From positions 41,513 to 105,512 of the forward strand of contig DDRS01000012.1 in NCBI GenBank assembly GCA_002343685.1: DNA of 64,000 nucleotides. The letters are read 5' to 3'. This stretch comes from Thiobacillus denitrificans (GTDB lineage Bacteria; Pseudomonadota; Gammaproteobacteria; Burkholderiales; Thiobacillaceae). Below, piece by piece: positions 35,475-43,834 of the stretch. The translations under genes and the position numbers were made by a program. Numbering within the stretch: the stretch's first letter is position 1; each line of letters starts with the position of its first letter. Below the pieces are notes generated by a model. That model was given only the letters and a program-made list of their open reading frames with translations. It was not told where the DNA came from and did no database searches.

Positions 35475-36809
35475 ATGACACATCCCGCAATCGCCGAAGC
35501 CCTCTTCGGCTTGTCGCCCCTTGTGGTGTCGCTTGCCATCTTCGTGCTGACCTACGCCGTCATCGTCACCGAGAAGATCAACCGCTCGGTGGTCGCACTG
35601 CTCGGAGCCGGATTGATGGTGTTCGCCGGCGTGCTGAACCAGGCCGAGGCCTTCCACGGCATCGACCTCAACACCATCAGCCTGCTCACCGGCATGATGG
35701 TCATCGTCGCCATCACGCAGAAAAGCGGCGTGTTCCAGTACGTGGCGATCAAAGCCGCCAAGGTCGTGAAGGCCGACCCATGGGGCCTGCTGGTCATGCT
35801 ATCGCTGGTGACCGCCGTGTTCTCCGCGCTGCTGGACAACGTCACCACCGTGCTGCTGATCGCCCCGGTGACGCTGCTGATCACCGATGCCCTGCGCATC
35901 GGTCCCTATCCCTATCTGTTCTCGGTGATCTTCGCCTCCAACATCGGCGGCACCGCGACGCTGATCGGCGACCCGCCCAACATCATGATCGGCTCGGCGG
36001 CCAAACTGACCTTCAACGACTTCCTGATCAACGTAGGGCCCGTCGCCGCCGTCGTCATGGCGCTGACGCTGATTCCCATCTACTTCATCTGGGGGCGCAA
36101 GCTGCGCGCCGCGCCGGAGGACCGCGCCCTGGTCATGACATTCAACGAACGCGAATCCATTACCGATGCGCGCCTGCTGAAGCAGGCGCTGTTCGTCATC
36201 GCGCTGGTGATCGCGGGCTTTGTGTTCGCACATGCCCTCGGGCAGGAACCGGGCACCATTGCGATGTTTGGCGCCGCACTGCTGCTGCTGCTCCGCGTCT
36301 ATGACAAGAAGGCCGAAGAGCAGTCGCACGCCATCCACCACACCTTCGGCGAGGTCGAATGGATCACCATCTTCTTTTTCGTCGGCCTGTTCGTGGTGGT
36401 GGCCGGTATCGAGAAGGCAGGCGCGCTGGAACTGCTGGCGCACAAGATCGTCGAGTGGACCGGCGGCAACTTCACCGCCACCGCCTATACCATCCTGTGG
36501 GTCTCGGCCGTACTCTCCGCCGTCGTCGACAATATTCCCTTCGTCGCCACCATGATCCCGGTGATCCAGAGCATGGGCAACGTGTTCACGCCGGAGCAGA
36601 TCGACATCCTGTGGTGGGCGCTGTCGCTGGGCGCCTGCCTCGGCGGCAACGGCACCCTGGTGGGGGCGTCGGCGAACCTGGTCGTCGCCGGCATGGCCGA
36701 ACGTGCCGGCCAACCGGTCCGCTTCCTGCCCTTCATGCTGATGGCGTTTCCGCTCATGCTGGCGAGCATCGCGGTAAGCAGCGTGTATCTCTGGATACGC
36801 TACCTCTAG
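35475..36809 (+). CDS. ArsB/NhaD (SLC13-like) family permease
   Basis: The 444-residue membrane protein has about 11-12 helices. The two inverted-repeat signatures are present: LDNVTTVLLIAPVTLL with GGTATLIGDPPNIMIGSA in the N-half, and VVDNIPFVATMIPV with GACLGGNGTLVGASANLVVA in the C-half. These fit Na+/H+ antiporters of the NhaD type and arsenite/citrate permeases. The neighbouring CPA2 antiporter and CBS protein favour ion homeostasis over arsenic resistance; no ars genes are present. Confidence 0.88.
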   Translation: MTHPAIAEALFGLSPLVVSLAIFVLTYAVIVTEKINRSVVALLGAGLMVFAGVLNQAEAFHGIDLNTISLLTGMMVIVAITQKSGVFQYVAIKAAKVVKADPWGLLVMLSLVTAVFSALLDNVTTVLLIAPVTLLITDALRIGPYPYLFSVIFASNIGGTATLIGDPPNIMIGSAAKLTFNDFLINVGPVAAVVMALTLIPIYFIWGRKLRAAPEDRALVMTFNERESITDARLLKQALFVIALVIAGFVFAHALGQEPGTIAMFGAALLLLLRVYDKKAEEQSHAIHHTFGEVEWITIFFFVGLFVVVAGIEKAGALELLAHKIVEWTGGNFTATAYTILWVSAVLSAVVDNIPFVATMIPVIQSMGNVFTPEQIDILWWALSLGACLGGNGTLVGASANLVVAGMAERAGQPVRFLPFMLMAFPLMLASIAVSSVYLWIRYL

Positions 36810-36848
36810 GCGCACGACGGAGTCCGGGATTACGTCTACAGTGGGAAG

Positions 36849-38177
36849 ATGAACCCGCTTCACACTCTGTCGCGCTTCGCGCTGTGGACATGTCTAATTC
36901 TGCTGCCTTTTTCCGCCAACGCCGCCACCGTGCGAGTGTTGACAGTACAGGGCGCGATCGGACCGGCCAGCGCGGACTACCTGGTACGCGGCCTGGACAA
37001 GGCGATCGCAGACCGGGCCCAACTGGTCGTGATCGAACTGGACACGCCAGGTGGGCTGGACACCTCGATGCGCGACATCATCAAGGCCATCCTCGCCTCG
37101 CCGGTGCCTGTGGCCACCTATGTCTCGCCCCAGGGCGCGCGTGCCGCCAGCGCTGGCACCTATATCCTCTATGCCAGCCACATTGCGGCAATGGCGCCTG
37201 CCACCAACCTCGGTGCAGCGACACCGGTCGAACTGGCGCCGGCCGGCGACAAGCCCGACACAGCCAGACCTGCCGACGCGCCGCCGGGTGATGCCAGGAT
37301 GCGCAAGGTGGTACATGATGCCGCGGCCTACATTCGCGGCCTGGCCGAGTTGCGCGGGCGCAATGCCGAGTGGGCCGAACGTGCCGTGCGCGAAGCGGTC
37401 AGCCTGCCAGCGTCGGAAGCGCTGAAATTGAAGGTGATCGACGTGGTGGCGACGGATCTGGACGATCTGCTGCGGCAACTGAACGGCCGCAGCGTCAAGC
37501 TGGGCGATCGGACGATCACCCTGGATACCGTCCATGCCACGGTCGAGCGCGTCATGCCCGACTGGCGCAGCCGTCTGCTGGCCGTGATCGGCGACCCCGG
37601 CATTGCCTACATCCTGATGCTGCTCGGCATCTACGGGCTGATCTACGAATTCGCCAACCCCGGCATGCTGTTTCCCGGCGTGGTCGGCGGCATCTGTCTG
37701 CTGCTCGGGCTGTTTGCGATGCAGGTCATGCCGATCAGCTATGCGGGACTGGCCCTGATGCTGCTGGGCATCGTGCTGATGATTTCGGAGGCGTTCGTGC
37801 CCAGCTTCGGCGCGCTTGGGCTGGGCGGCATCGCCGCCTTCGTCATCGGCTCGGTCATGCTGATCGACACCGACATGCCCGGCTACGGGCTGCCGTGGAT
37901 GCTGATCGTTCCGGTGGCGGTGGCCAGCGCACTGTTCAGCTTCTTCGTCGCGAGCATGGCGCTGCGCGCGCGCCGGCGACCGGTGGTAACCGGCGCCGAG
38001 GAACTGGTTGGCGCCACGGGCGTCACCCTGGAGGACATCGAATACGAAGGCTGGGCACGCGTGCACAGCGAGCATTGGCGCGTGCGCAGCAAGACCCCCC
38101 TCCCACGCGGCAGCGCGATCCGCGTGCGCGCGCGACACGACCTGATCCTCGATGTCGAACCCTGGCAAGGAGAATGA
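36849..38177 (+). CDS. nfeD: NfeD family membrane-bound serine protease
   Basis: The 442-residue protein has a signal sequence (to about residue 25, FSANA), a ClpP-class protease domain and a C-terminal NfeD part. The nucleophile is predicted at Ser101 in GARAASAGTYIL, with a following Lys dyad as in the PH1510 protease. About four transmembrane helices (around 255-370) precede an OB-fold NfeD domain ending LILDVEPW. NfeD proteases act with stomatins, cleaving their hydrophobic C-termini. The slipin gene follows directly, 2 bases after the stop. Confidence 0.92.
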   Translation: MNPLHTLSRFALWTCLILLPFSANAATVRVLTVQGAIGPASADYLVRGLDKAIADRAQLVVIELDTPGGLDTSMRDIIKAILASPVPVATYVSPQGARAASAGTYILYASHIAAMAPATNLGAATPVELAPAGDKPDTARPADAPPGDARMRKVVHDAAAYIRGLAELRGRNAEWAERAVREAVSLPASEALKLKVIDVVATDLDDLLRQLNGRSVKLGDRTITLDTVHATVERVMPDWRSRLLAVIGDPGIAYILMLLGIYGLIYEFANPGMLFPGVVGGICLLLGLFAMQVMPISYAGLALMLLGIVLMISEAFVPSFGALGLGGIAAFVIGSVMLIDTDMPGYGLPWMLIVPVAVASALFSFFVASMALRARRRPVVTGAEELVGATGVTLEDIEYEGWARVHSEHWRVRSKTPLPRGSAIRVRARHDLILDVEPWQGE

Positions 38178-38179
38178 GC

Positions 38180-38938
38180 ATGTTTGAATTCAGCGGCCTC
38201 ACCCTCGTATTTGTCATCATCGTGCTGATAATCGCCAGCCTGCGCATCCTGCGCGAGTATGAGCGCGGCGTGGTGTTCATGCTTGGGCGCTTCTGGAAGG
38301 TGAAGGGGCCGGGACTGGTGGTCGTCCTGCCCGGCATCCAGCAGATGGTACGGGTCGACCTGCGCACCGTGGTGTTCGATGTGCCGAGCCAGGACGTGAT
38401 CTCGCGCGACAACGTCTCGGTCAAGGTCAACGCGGTGGTGTATTTCCGCGTCATCGACTCGGCCAAGGCGATCCTGCAGGTGGAGGATTTCCTGAACGCG
38501 ACCAGCCAACTGGCGCAAACCACGTTGCGGGCGGTGCTGGGCAAGCACGAACTCGACGAGATGCTGTCCGAGCGCGAACGCCTGAACCGGGACATCCAGC
38601 AATTGCTGGACACGCAGACCGACGCCTGGGGCATCAAGGTCTCCAATGTCGAGATCAAGCATATCGACATCGACGAGTCGATGGTGCGTGCGATCGCCAA
38701 GCAGGCCGAGGCCGAACGCGAGCGGCGCGCCAAGGTGATCCATGCGGAAGGCGAACTGCAGGCATCGGAAAAACTGCTTGCAGCCGCGGAAATTCTCGCC
38801 ACCAAACCGCAGGCCATGCAGCTGCGCTATCTGCAGACACTTTCCAACATCGCCGGCGACAGGACCAATACCATCGTCTTCCCGATGCCGGTCGAGTTGA
38901 TGAACCTGCTTCAACGCGGCACGAAGCCCGGCGAATGA
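38180..38938 (+). CDS. Slipin (stomatin/prohibitin/SPFH) protein
   Basis: The 252-residue protein has one N-terminal hairpin or transmembrane segment (LTLVFVIIVLIIASL), an SPFH domain (YERGVVFMLGRFWKVKGPGL onward), and a coiled-coil with AKQAEAERERRAKVIHAEGE typical of slipins. It forms oligomeric rings in membrane microdomains and is the usual partner and substrate of NfeD. ATG 38180 is preferred to ATG 38174, which overlaps the nfeD stop, because AAGGAGA ends 6 bases before 38180. It is cotranscribed with nfeD. Confidence 0.93.
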   Translation: MFEFSGLTLVFVIIVLIIASLRILREYERGVVFMLGRFWKVKGPGLVVVLPGIQQMVRVDLRTVVFDVPSQDVISRDNVSVKVNAVVYFRVIDSAKAILQVEDFLNATSQLAQTTLRAVLGKHELDEMLSERERLNRDIQQLLDTQTDAWGIKVSNVEIKHIDIDESMVRAIAKQAEAERERRAKVIHAEGELQASEKLLAAAEILATKPQAMQLRYLQTLSNIAGDRTNTIVFPMPVELMNLLQRGTKPGE

Positions 38939-39092
38939 CGCCCTTTAAAGCCCAGTCCGCTCGCGCATGGGTGGCCATCGGCCCCGCATCGCGGTATGCT
39001 CGCCTTCAACGTCCCGGCCGCACACGGGAACTCGTACCGACCTGACCGACTCAGAGTGGGTACATTGTTTCGAAATATGTAGAGGAGCTTAG

Positions 39093-39761
39093 ATGAACCC
39101 GCAAGTCACTACCCTGGGTCGCAGCCAGTCTGCTGCAGTATCGACCACCAACAAGGTCGTCAAGAACACCTACATGCTGCTGGCGATGACGCTGGCGTTT
39201 TCCGCGGCAACCGCAGGCGCGGCGATGGCGCTGAACCTGCCGCATCCCGGCATCATCCTCACGCTGGTCGGCTACTACGGCCTGCTGTTCCTCACCACCA
39301 AGTTCCGCGACAGCGGACTCGGCATTGCCTTCGTGTTTGGCCTCACCGGCTTCATGGGTTACACGCTCGGCCCCATTCTCAACGCCTATCTGGCCATGCC
39401 GAATGGCTCACAGGTGGTGATGATGGCCATGGGCGGCACCGCGGCAATCTTCCTTGCCCTGTCGGCCTACGTGATGACCACTCGCAAGGACTTCAGCTTC
39501 ATGGGCGGCTTCCTCATGGTCGGCATCCTGGTTGCCTTCCTCGCTGGCTTGGGGGCGATCTTCTTCCACATGCCCGGCCTGTCGCTGGCAGTGTCTGCGA
39601 TGTTCGTGCTGCTGATGTCCGGCCTCATCCTGTATGAGACCAGCAACATCATCCACGGCGGCGAAACCAACTACATCATGGCAACCGTCACGCTGTTCGT
39701 CGCCATCTTCAACCTTTTCACCAGCCTGCTGAGCCTACTGGGCTTCGCCAACAACGACTGA
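39093..39761 (+). CDS. Bax inhibitor-1/YccA family membrane protein
   Basis: This 222-residue protein has seven hydrophobic helices (first at about 26-45, last at 195-215) and the family features YYGLLFLTTKF, GFMGYTLGPIL and LYETSNIIHGGETNYI, which contains the conserved acidic pair region. YccA-type members inhibit FtsH and some members act as pH-sensitive Ca2+ leak channels. GAGGAG lies 8 bases before ATG 39093. An intrinsic terminator follows its stop by 17 bases, so the gene is probably monocistronic. Confidence 0.93.
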   Translation: MNPQVTTLGRSQSAAVSTTNKVVKNTYMLLAMTLAFSAATAGAAMALNLPHPGIILTLVGYYGLLFLTTKFRDSGLGIAFVFGLTGFMGYTLGPILNAYLAMPNGSQVVMMAMGGTAAIFLALSAYVMTTRKDFSFMGGFLMVGILVAFLAGLGAIFFHMPGLSLAVSAMFVLLMSGLILYETSNIIHGGETNYIMATVTLFVAIFNLFTSLLSLLGFANND

Positions 39762-39763
39762 AC

Positions 39764-40576
39764 GTGAACGGCTTCGCAAAAACGGCACCTGTTACGGTGC
39801 CGTTTTTCATTGACACCCACTGCCATCTCGATGCGGCCGAATTCGACGCCGATCGCGACGCCGAGTATGCGCGCGCCGTTGCTGCCGGGGTCGGCATCCA
39901 GGTCGTTCCGGCCGTCAGCCGCGACAACTTCGCCGCAGTGGACGCCGTCAGCGCGCGCTATCCTGGCTGCCTGCCGGCATGGGGGCTGCATCCCATGTAC
40001 ATCGGCGTCCACCGCCCGGAACACCTGGCTGATCTGTGTACGCAAATCGAGGCACGGCGCCCGGTGGCAATCGGCGAAATCGGGCTCGATTTATTTGTCA
40101 GGGGCCTCGACTATGCGACGCAGGAATTCTTCTATATCGAACAGCTGAAAATCGCACGCGACTACGACCTGCCCGTGCTGCTGCACTGCCGCAAGGCCAA
40201 CGACGAACTGCTGAAGCACTTGCGCAGGATCAAAGTACGCGGCGGCATCGCCCACGCCTTCAACGGCAGTCCGCAGCAGGCGGACGAATTCATCAAGCTG
40301 GGGTTCAAACTCGGCTTCGGCGGCGCCTTCACCTGGCCTCGCGCCAACAACCTGCGGCGACTGGCGGTCAACCTGCCGCTCGACGCCATCGTGCTGGAAA
40401 CCGACAGTCCCGACATCCCGCCGGCATGGATCGGACGCGGACGCAACGCGCCTGGCGAGCTGCCGCGCATCGCGCAAACTCTGGCCGAACTGCGCGGGCT
40501 GGATATCGAGACGGTGGCCCGAGCCACCACCCGCAACGCACGGACGCTCTTCGGCCTGGAGGAAGACCCGGTTTAG
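39764..40576 (+). CDS. TatD family metal-dependent hydrolase
   Basis: The 270-residue TIM-barrel hydrolase shows FIDTHCHLD (metal HxH), IGEIGLDLF with the bridging Glu, PVLLHCRKAN, and LETDSPDIPP with the terminal Asp. It is a 3'-5' exonuclease or esterase-type enzyme. The start is uncertain. GTG 39764, 2 bases after the YccA-family stop, gives a 14-residue extension; GTG 39797 gives MPFFIDTHCH, which fits the family better but has no Shine-Dalgarno sequence. Either way an intrinsic terminator overlaps the 5' end, so expression must come from read-through or from translation across the hairpin. The 3' end overlaps the GGDEF gene by 4 bases (convergent). Confidence 0.88.
   Translation: MNGFAKTAPVTVPFFIDTHCHLDAAEFDADRDAEYARAVAAGVGIQVVPAVSRDNFAAVDAVSARYPGCLPAWGLHPMYIGVHRPEHLADLCTQIEARRPVAIGEIGLDLFVRGLDYATQEFFYIEQLKIARDYDLPVLLHCRKANDELLKHLRRIKVRGGIAHAFNGSPQQADEFIKLGFKLGFGGAFTWPRANNLRRLAVNLPLDAIVLETDSPDIPPAWIGRGRNAPGELPRIAQTLAELRGLDIETVARATTRNARTLFGLEEDPV
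39778..39807 (+). terminator. Intrinsic terminator of the BI-1 gene, inside the tatD 5' end
   Basis: AAAAACGGCACC (39778-39789), loop TGTTAC, and GGTGCCGTTTTT (39796-39807) form a perfect 12-bp stem ending in five T residues. It directly follows the YccA-family gene. The stem lies within the first codons of the TatD frame if that starts at GTG 39764, and contains the alternative GTG 39797. Confidence 0.85.
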
Positions 40577-41673
40577 GCCCGCCGGGCAGCCAGCCTGATT
40601 TCGCTCGACAGTGTAGTCAGCACGATCTGGTTCTTGCCGTCCTTCTTGGCCGCATACATATTGAGGTCGGCCTCGTGAAGGATCCGTTCGGCACCCAGGC
40701 GGTCCGCATCCAAGCCGCTCGCCACCACCATCCCGACAGAGGCGGTCACATGGACCGGATTGCCGTCGACCGTCTCGATGGAGGCGATGGATTGCCGGAT
40801 TCTCTCCGCGATCCTGCGGGCCCGCTTGCCGGAATCATGGACCCGCAGCAGTACGACGAATTCATCTCCGCCCAGGCGGGCCAGAACGTCCTCGCCCCGC
40901 AGCACGGCGTTCGCGCAGTTGGCCGCTTCCTTGAGCAGCATGTCGCCCTGCGCATGCCCGAGCCTGTCGTTGACCTGCTTGAATCCGTCCAGATCGAAGT
41001 AGAGCACGGCGATGGCCGAGCCCGTACGCCGGGCGTGGGCGCTTGCCTTCTCGAATTCATCGAACAGTGCTGCACGGTTGGGCAAGCCGGTCAGGCCATC
41101 CTTCAGGGCCATCCTCTCCATGTGGTCGGCGTATTGGGCAAGTCTGGCCTGGCCGTCGTGAAAACCGCGGATCAGACTCGCCACATAGGCCGGGATCGCC
41201 GCATTGAGCAATACCAGGCTGATGATCCAGATGGGACGCTGGCTCCAGTAGTCCGACACCACGCTCAGGACGATCAGTCCGGTGGTGGCGAGAGTGGCGG
41301 ACAGGGCCATCCATTTCACGCCGAAGCGGATTCCGTTGCCCAGGGATATCCAGAGATTCAAGAAGACGATGACCGTCCCCAACTCCCGGGTAAGCAGCAT
41401 TCCGATGAAGCAGCCCAGCTGGTCCATCACGATCGCCGCGACCCGCCGCTGCGGATAGACCCCGGGGTAACGTTTTACATGGGCCCAATGCGCCAGCGCG
41501 AAGGCGTAGAACACGCACAAGCCTGCCAAGCCAGTATTGGCCTCAGTACTGCGTGCCTGCATATACCAGAACAGGTACCAGCCGATCAGGATGGGGAGCG
41601 CGACGAATACCCGGATGTGGCATTGCGCCAATTCGAGGTGGGCGGAGGGTGAAGCGTCGTCGACCTTATTCAT
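40573..41673 (-). CDS. Membrane-bound diguanylate cyclase (GGDEF)
   Basis: The 366-residue protein has about six N-terminal transmembrane helices (residues 20-170) and a C-terminal GGDEF domain. The active motif GGDEF is intact at 268-272, and the inhibitory I-site RxxD is present as R259-G-E-D262, five residues before it, so the enzyme should make c-di-GMP and be product-inhibited. DGLTGLPNR and FDLDGFKQVND are also canonical. ATG 41673 starts at MNKVDD. The N-terminal region resembles MASE-type sensors, but the exact class is not clear. It is convergent with tatD. Confidence 0.94.
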   Translation of the reverse strand: MNKVDDASPSAHLELAQCHIRVFVALPILIGWYLFWYMQARSTEANTGLAGLCVFYAFALAHWAHVKRYPGVYPQRRVAAIVMDQLGCFIGMLLTRELGTVIVFLNLWISLGNGIRFGVKWMALSATLATTGLIVLSVVSDYWSQRPIWIISLVLLNAAIPAYVASLIRGFHDGQARLAQYADHMERMALKDGLTGLPNRAALFDEFEKASAHARRTGSAIAVLYFDLDGFKQVNDRLGHAQGDMLLKEAANCANAVLRGEDVLARLGGDEFVVLLRVHDSGKRARRIAERIRQSIASIETVDGNPVHVTASVGMVVASGLDADRLGAERILHEADLNMYAAKKDGKNQIVLTTLSSEIRLAARRA

Positions 41674-41895
41674 ACCGGTAGGCTTGGGTATGCCTTGGGT
41701 CCGTTGTAGCCCAAACAATCGGTTGTTCGCCTGGCCGGAACATCATCTGGAAAGCGTCACGCGCATATGCAGTTCATATTGAGACAACGGTATCGGTCCG
41801 GGACACGCAAACTTTAAGTGGCGGGGTGTCCGAGGCTGGCCAGGGCGTTTCCTGCCGGCCTCCGCAACCTGACGCCGCAGACCCGCAGAAAATCG

Positions 41896-42249
41896 TTAGC
41901 TGGCGTAGCCGAATTCGCCGACCCACTGGCCCCGCCGGTAGTCGATCGCCAGCCAGTTGGGCACGTAGGGTCGTGGATTTTCGAGCGGGAACCGCTCGGA
42001 TGGGGGCGCAGCGCCGCCCTCGGCCACGCTGCAGCGCCGAGTCATGATGGGCTTGAAGCGTACTGAGAGGCGATCGTTGACGGGGGTGGACTGCTCCGGC
42101 GATTCGCCAAAGTACACGCGCTTGCGCAGCAGACAGGAAAACAGCAGCTCCATCTCGGCCACCAGCGGCCGGTCGCGCCGTGCGAGCGCCTTTTGCGCCG
42201 CCGCGGTGAGACGGATCTCCAGCGATTTGTCATGCAGGGTAATGTTCAT
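41896..42249 (-). CDS. Conserved-looking hypothetical protein, 117 residues
   Basis: ATG 42249 is preceded by AGGAGTC about 6 bases upstream, so it is very probably translated. The product is soluble, with Arg-rich stretches (ALARRDRP, LLRKRVYFGE) and a C-terminus ending YRRGQWVGEFGYAS. I do not recognise a domain. Upstream on the same strand lie a 22-codon ORF whose start has a near-identical AGGAGTCTGTC context, then an isoprenylcysteine methyltransferase-like gene; the three may form one unit. It is followed by 222 bases without a gene before the GGDEF start. Confidence 0.7.
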   Translation of the reverse strand: MNITLHDKSLEIRLTAAAQKALARRDRPLVAEMELLFSCLLRKRVYFGESPEQSTPVNDRLSVRFKPIMTRRCSVAEGGAAPPSERFPLENPRPYVPNWLAIDYRRGQWVGEFGYAS

Positions 42250-42314
42250 GGCAAGACTCCTGTGGGCATGGTCCGTACCGATCGTTAACGGCCATACCCG
42301 GGTCTTGCTGTAGT

Positions 42315-42331
42315 CCGGGCGGCAGGCCCGG
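42315..42331. other. Hairpin between the 22-codon ORF and the 117-residue gene
   Basis: CCGGGC (42315-42320), loop GGCAG, and GCCCGG (42326-42331) form a perfect 6-bp stem. It lies 10 bases beyond the micro-ORF stop. Without a T tract it may be an RNA-processing or attenuation element rather than a terminator. Confidence 0.4.
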
Positions 42332-42340
42332 CTCGTCAGC

Positions 42341-42409
42341 TCAGAAGTCGCGCTCGACCTTGAAGCCGTTGATGAGGATGTCGCCCGCCACCCTATGCAG
42401 AATACTCAT
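42341..42409 (-). CDS. Possible 22-residue small protein
   Basis: ATG 42409 is preceded by AGGAGTC about 5 bases away. The product starts MSILHRVAGD and ends KVERDF, with alternating hydrophobic and charged residues and no membrane segment. The ribosome-binding context matches that of the next gene (AGGAGTC in both), suggesting either real translation of both or a local duplication of the leader. It lies 18 bases after the methyltransferase stop on the same strand. I know of no homologue; a leader or regulatory peptide is possible. Confidence 0.45.
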   Translation of the reverse strand: MSILHRVAGDILINGFKVERDF

Positions 42410-42427
42410 GACAGACTCCTGGTGCGG

Positions 42428-42904
42428 TTAGATCCAACGCCTGACGCGGGTTGTGTAGTCCCGGTAGGCATCGCCGAATTTCGCTTCGAGATGGGCTTCT
42501 TCGTGCCGGATCACGCCGAAACGAATCGTGATCCAGATCAGGGGCGCGAACACGAGCGGCCAGACTGTGCCCAGCAGAAGCGACACGCCGGCCAGGATGA
42601 ACCAGTCGCCCAGATAGATCGGATTGCGGCTGTAACGGAACGGCCCGCCCGTGCACAAGGCCGATGCCCCGCCATAGGGGTTGACCGTGGTGCGGTGCCG
42701 CGAAAAGGTCCAAAGCGTCCACACGAACAATGCCAGCCCCAGGCCGACCGCAAGCCAGCCCAACGGGTGCGTCGCGACGCCCAGGTCCAGTGGCAGCGAA
42801 AGTTGGTGGCGATCCAGCCACCAGCCGCCCAGCACGGCGACCGCATAGGGTGCGGGCGGCAGGATCAGGGTACGTGGGCGCAATGCGGGGTTCCGATTAG
42901 CCAT
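42428..42904 (-). CDS. Isoprenylcysteine carboxyl methyltransferase (ICMT/PEMT-like) family protein
   Basis: The 158-residue integral membrane protein has about four helices. The C-terminal half carries the S-adenosylmethionine-binding pattern GGPFRYSRNPIYLGDWF, then RHEEAHLEAKFGDAYRDYT, with the conserved Arg-x-Pro-Asn-like, Glu-Glu and Tyr residues of the family. The bacterial members are mostly uncharacterised phospholipid or small-molecule methyltransferases. ATG 42904 is chosen; an in-frame ATG at 42937 would add 11 residues, and neither has a strong Shine-Dalgarno sequence. It probably heads the small unit containing the micro-ORF and the 117-residue protein. Confidence 0.82.
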   Translation of the reverse strand: MANRNPALRPRTLILPPAPYAVAVLGGWWLDRHQLSLPLDLGVATHPLGWLAVGLGLALFVWTLWTFSRHRTTVNPYGGASALCTGGPFRYSRNPIYLGDWFILAGVSLLLGTVWPLVFAPLIWITIRFGVIRHEEAHLEAKFGDAYRDYTTRVRRWI

Positions 42905-43186
42905 CAGGTAAGTGTAGCCGCTATGGGTGGCGCCCATTTCAGGTCGAGTTTCATCGTCTAGTCCTCACCAAGATTTTTGTACCCGGACGTCAGCATTTCA
43001 GCGTATCCAGATAGCGGCCGAGCTGCGCGAGGCGGCCGCGAAACGCCGTGACAATGAAGAAGGCCATGGCTTCGCGCGGGGCGTCCTGCTATCCGGCCGG
43101 GCGTTTCGTCGGCACAACGGACCGGCTGTCAGCAGGGCCATCCACAGTAAACGGCAGGCCGTGTGCCGAACGGCCCCCGTCATCGC
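42905..43186. other. Intergenic region, no convincing gene
   Basis: The 282 bases between the methyltransferase start and the folE stop contain short open frames on both strands. None has a Shine-Dalgarno sequence or a recognisable product. The promoter for the minus-strand methyltransferase unit is expected here. No clear terminator hairpin for folE is visible. Confidence 0.4.
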
Positions 43187-43834
43187 TCAACGCAACTCCC
43201 GCTGCGCGACGGCGCGCAGGAACTCGTTGCGTTCCTGATCACTGTTGCGGAAGCTGCCGCTGAAGGCCTGCGTGACGACGCGCTCATCGCCGCGCCGGTC
43301 TTCGCCCAGCAACAGACACAGCTGCTCGGCCTCGACGATGCACGCCGCGCCCTGGGCCCGGCCATGCGTCACCAGCGCTTCGGCGATGTCGCGCGTCATC
43401 CATTCCTGGTAGGTGAAGCGATGGCCGATGGCGTCGACCATGCGTGCGATGCGGCCGAAGCCGTGCAGCCGTCCGCCCGGGATATAGGCCACGTGCGCAA
43501 TCCCGCGAAACGGCACCAGATGATGCGGGCATACGCCGTGCACCGCGATGCCGCGCACCACCACCATGTCGTCGCGTTCGTCGGCAAAGCCCTCGCCCAG
43601 CGCCTCGGCAGGCGAAATCGCGTAACCGCCCAGCAGGCGTTTCTGCCACAATTCGCGTACCCGTTCGGCAGTGCGCCCGGTGTGCACCGAATCCGGCGCC
43701 ACGCCGCAGGCGACGAGCATGTCGTTCACCGCACGCTCGAACGCCGCCGGGTCGAATGCCCCAACCTGCGGAATGCCGAGGCTGCCGCTGCCATGGGGCG
43801 CGTGACAGTCCTCGTGGTCGCAGGCGTCAGTCAT
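43187..43834 (-). CDS. folE: GTP cyclohydrolase I, divergent
   Basis: The 215-residue protein has the zinc and active-site motif GVCPHHLVPFRG (Cys and His ligands) and QLCLL for the third Cys, with IPGGRLHGFGRIARMVDA behind. It would convert GTP to dihydroneopterin triphosphate. It departs from the housekeeping FolE: the usual QVQERLT segment reads YQEWMT, and a Cys/His-rich N-terminus (DACDHEDCHAPH, residues 3-14) precedes it. This is likely a second, specialised paralogue. The start overlaps the dienelactone hydrolase stop by 8 bases. Confidence 0.85.
   Translation of the reverse strand: MTDACDHEDCHAPHGSGSLGIPQVGAFDPAAFERAVNDMLVACGVAPDSVHTGRTAERVRELWQKRLLGGYAISPAEALGEGFADERDDMVVVRGIAVHGVCPHHLVPFRGIAHVAYIPGGRLHGFGRIARMVDAIGHRFTYQEWMTRDIAEALVTHGRAQGAACIVEAEQLCLLLGEDRRGDERVVTQAFSGSFRNSDQERNEFLRAVAQRELR

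Noticed and set aside
42998..43183. A 61-codon minus-strand frame just after folE, and a 25-codon frame inside it in another register
   Set aside because: Neither has a Shine-Dalgarno sequence or recognisable product; the composition is Arg/Ser/Ala-rich like antisense noise.
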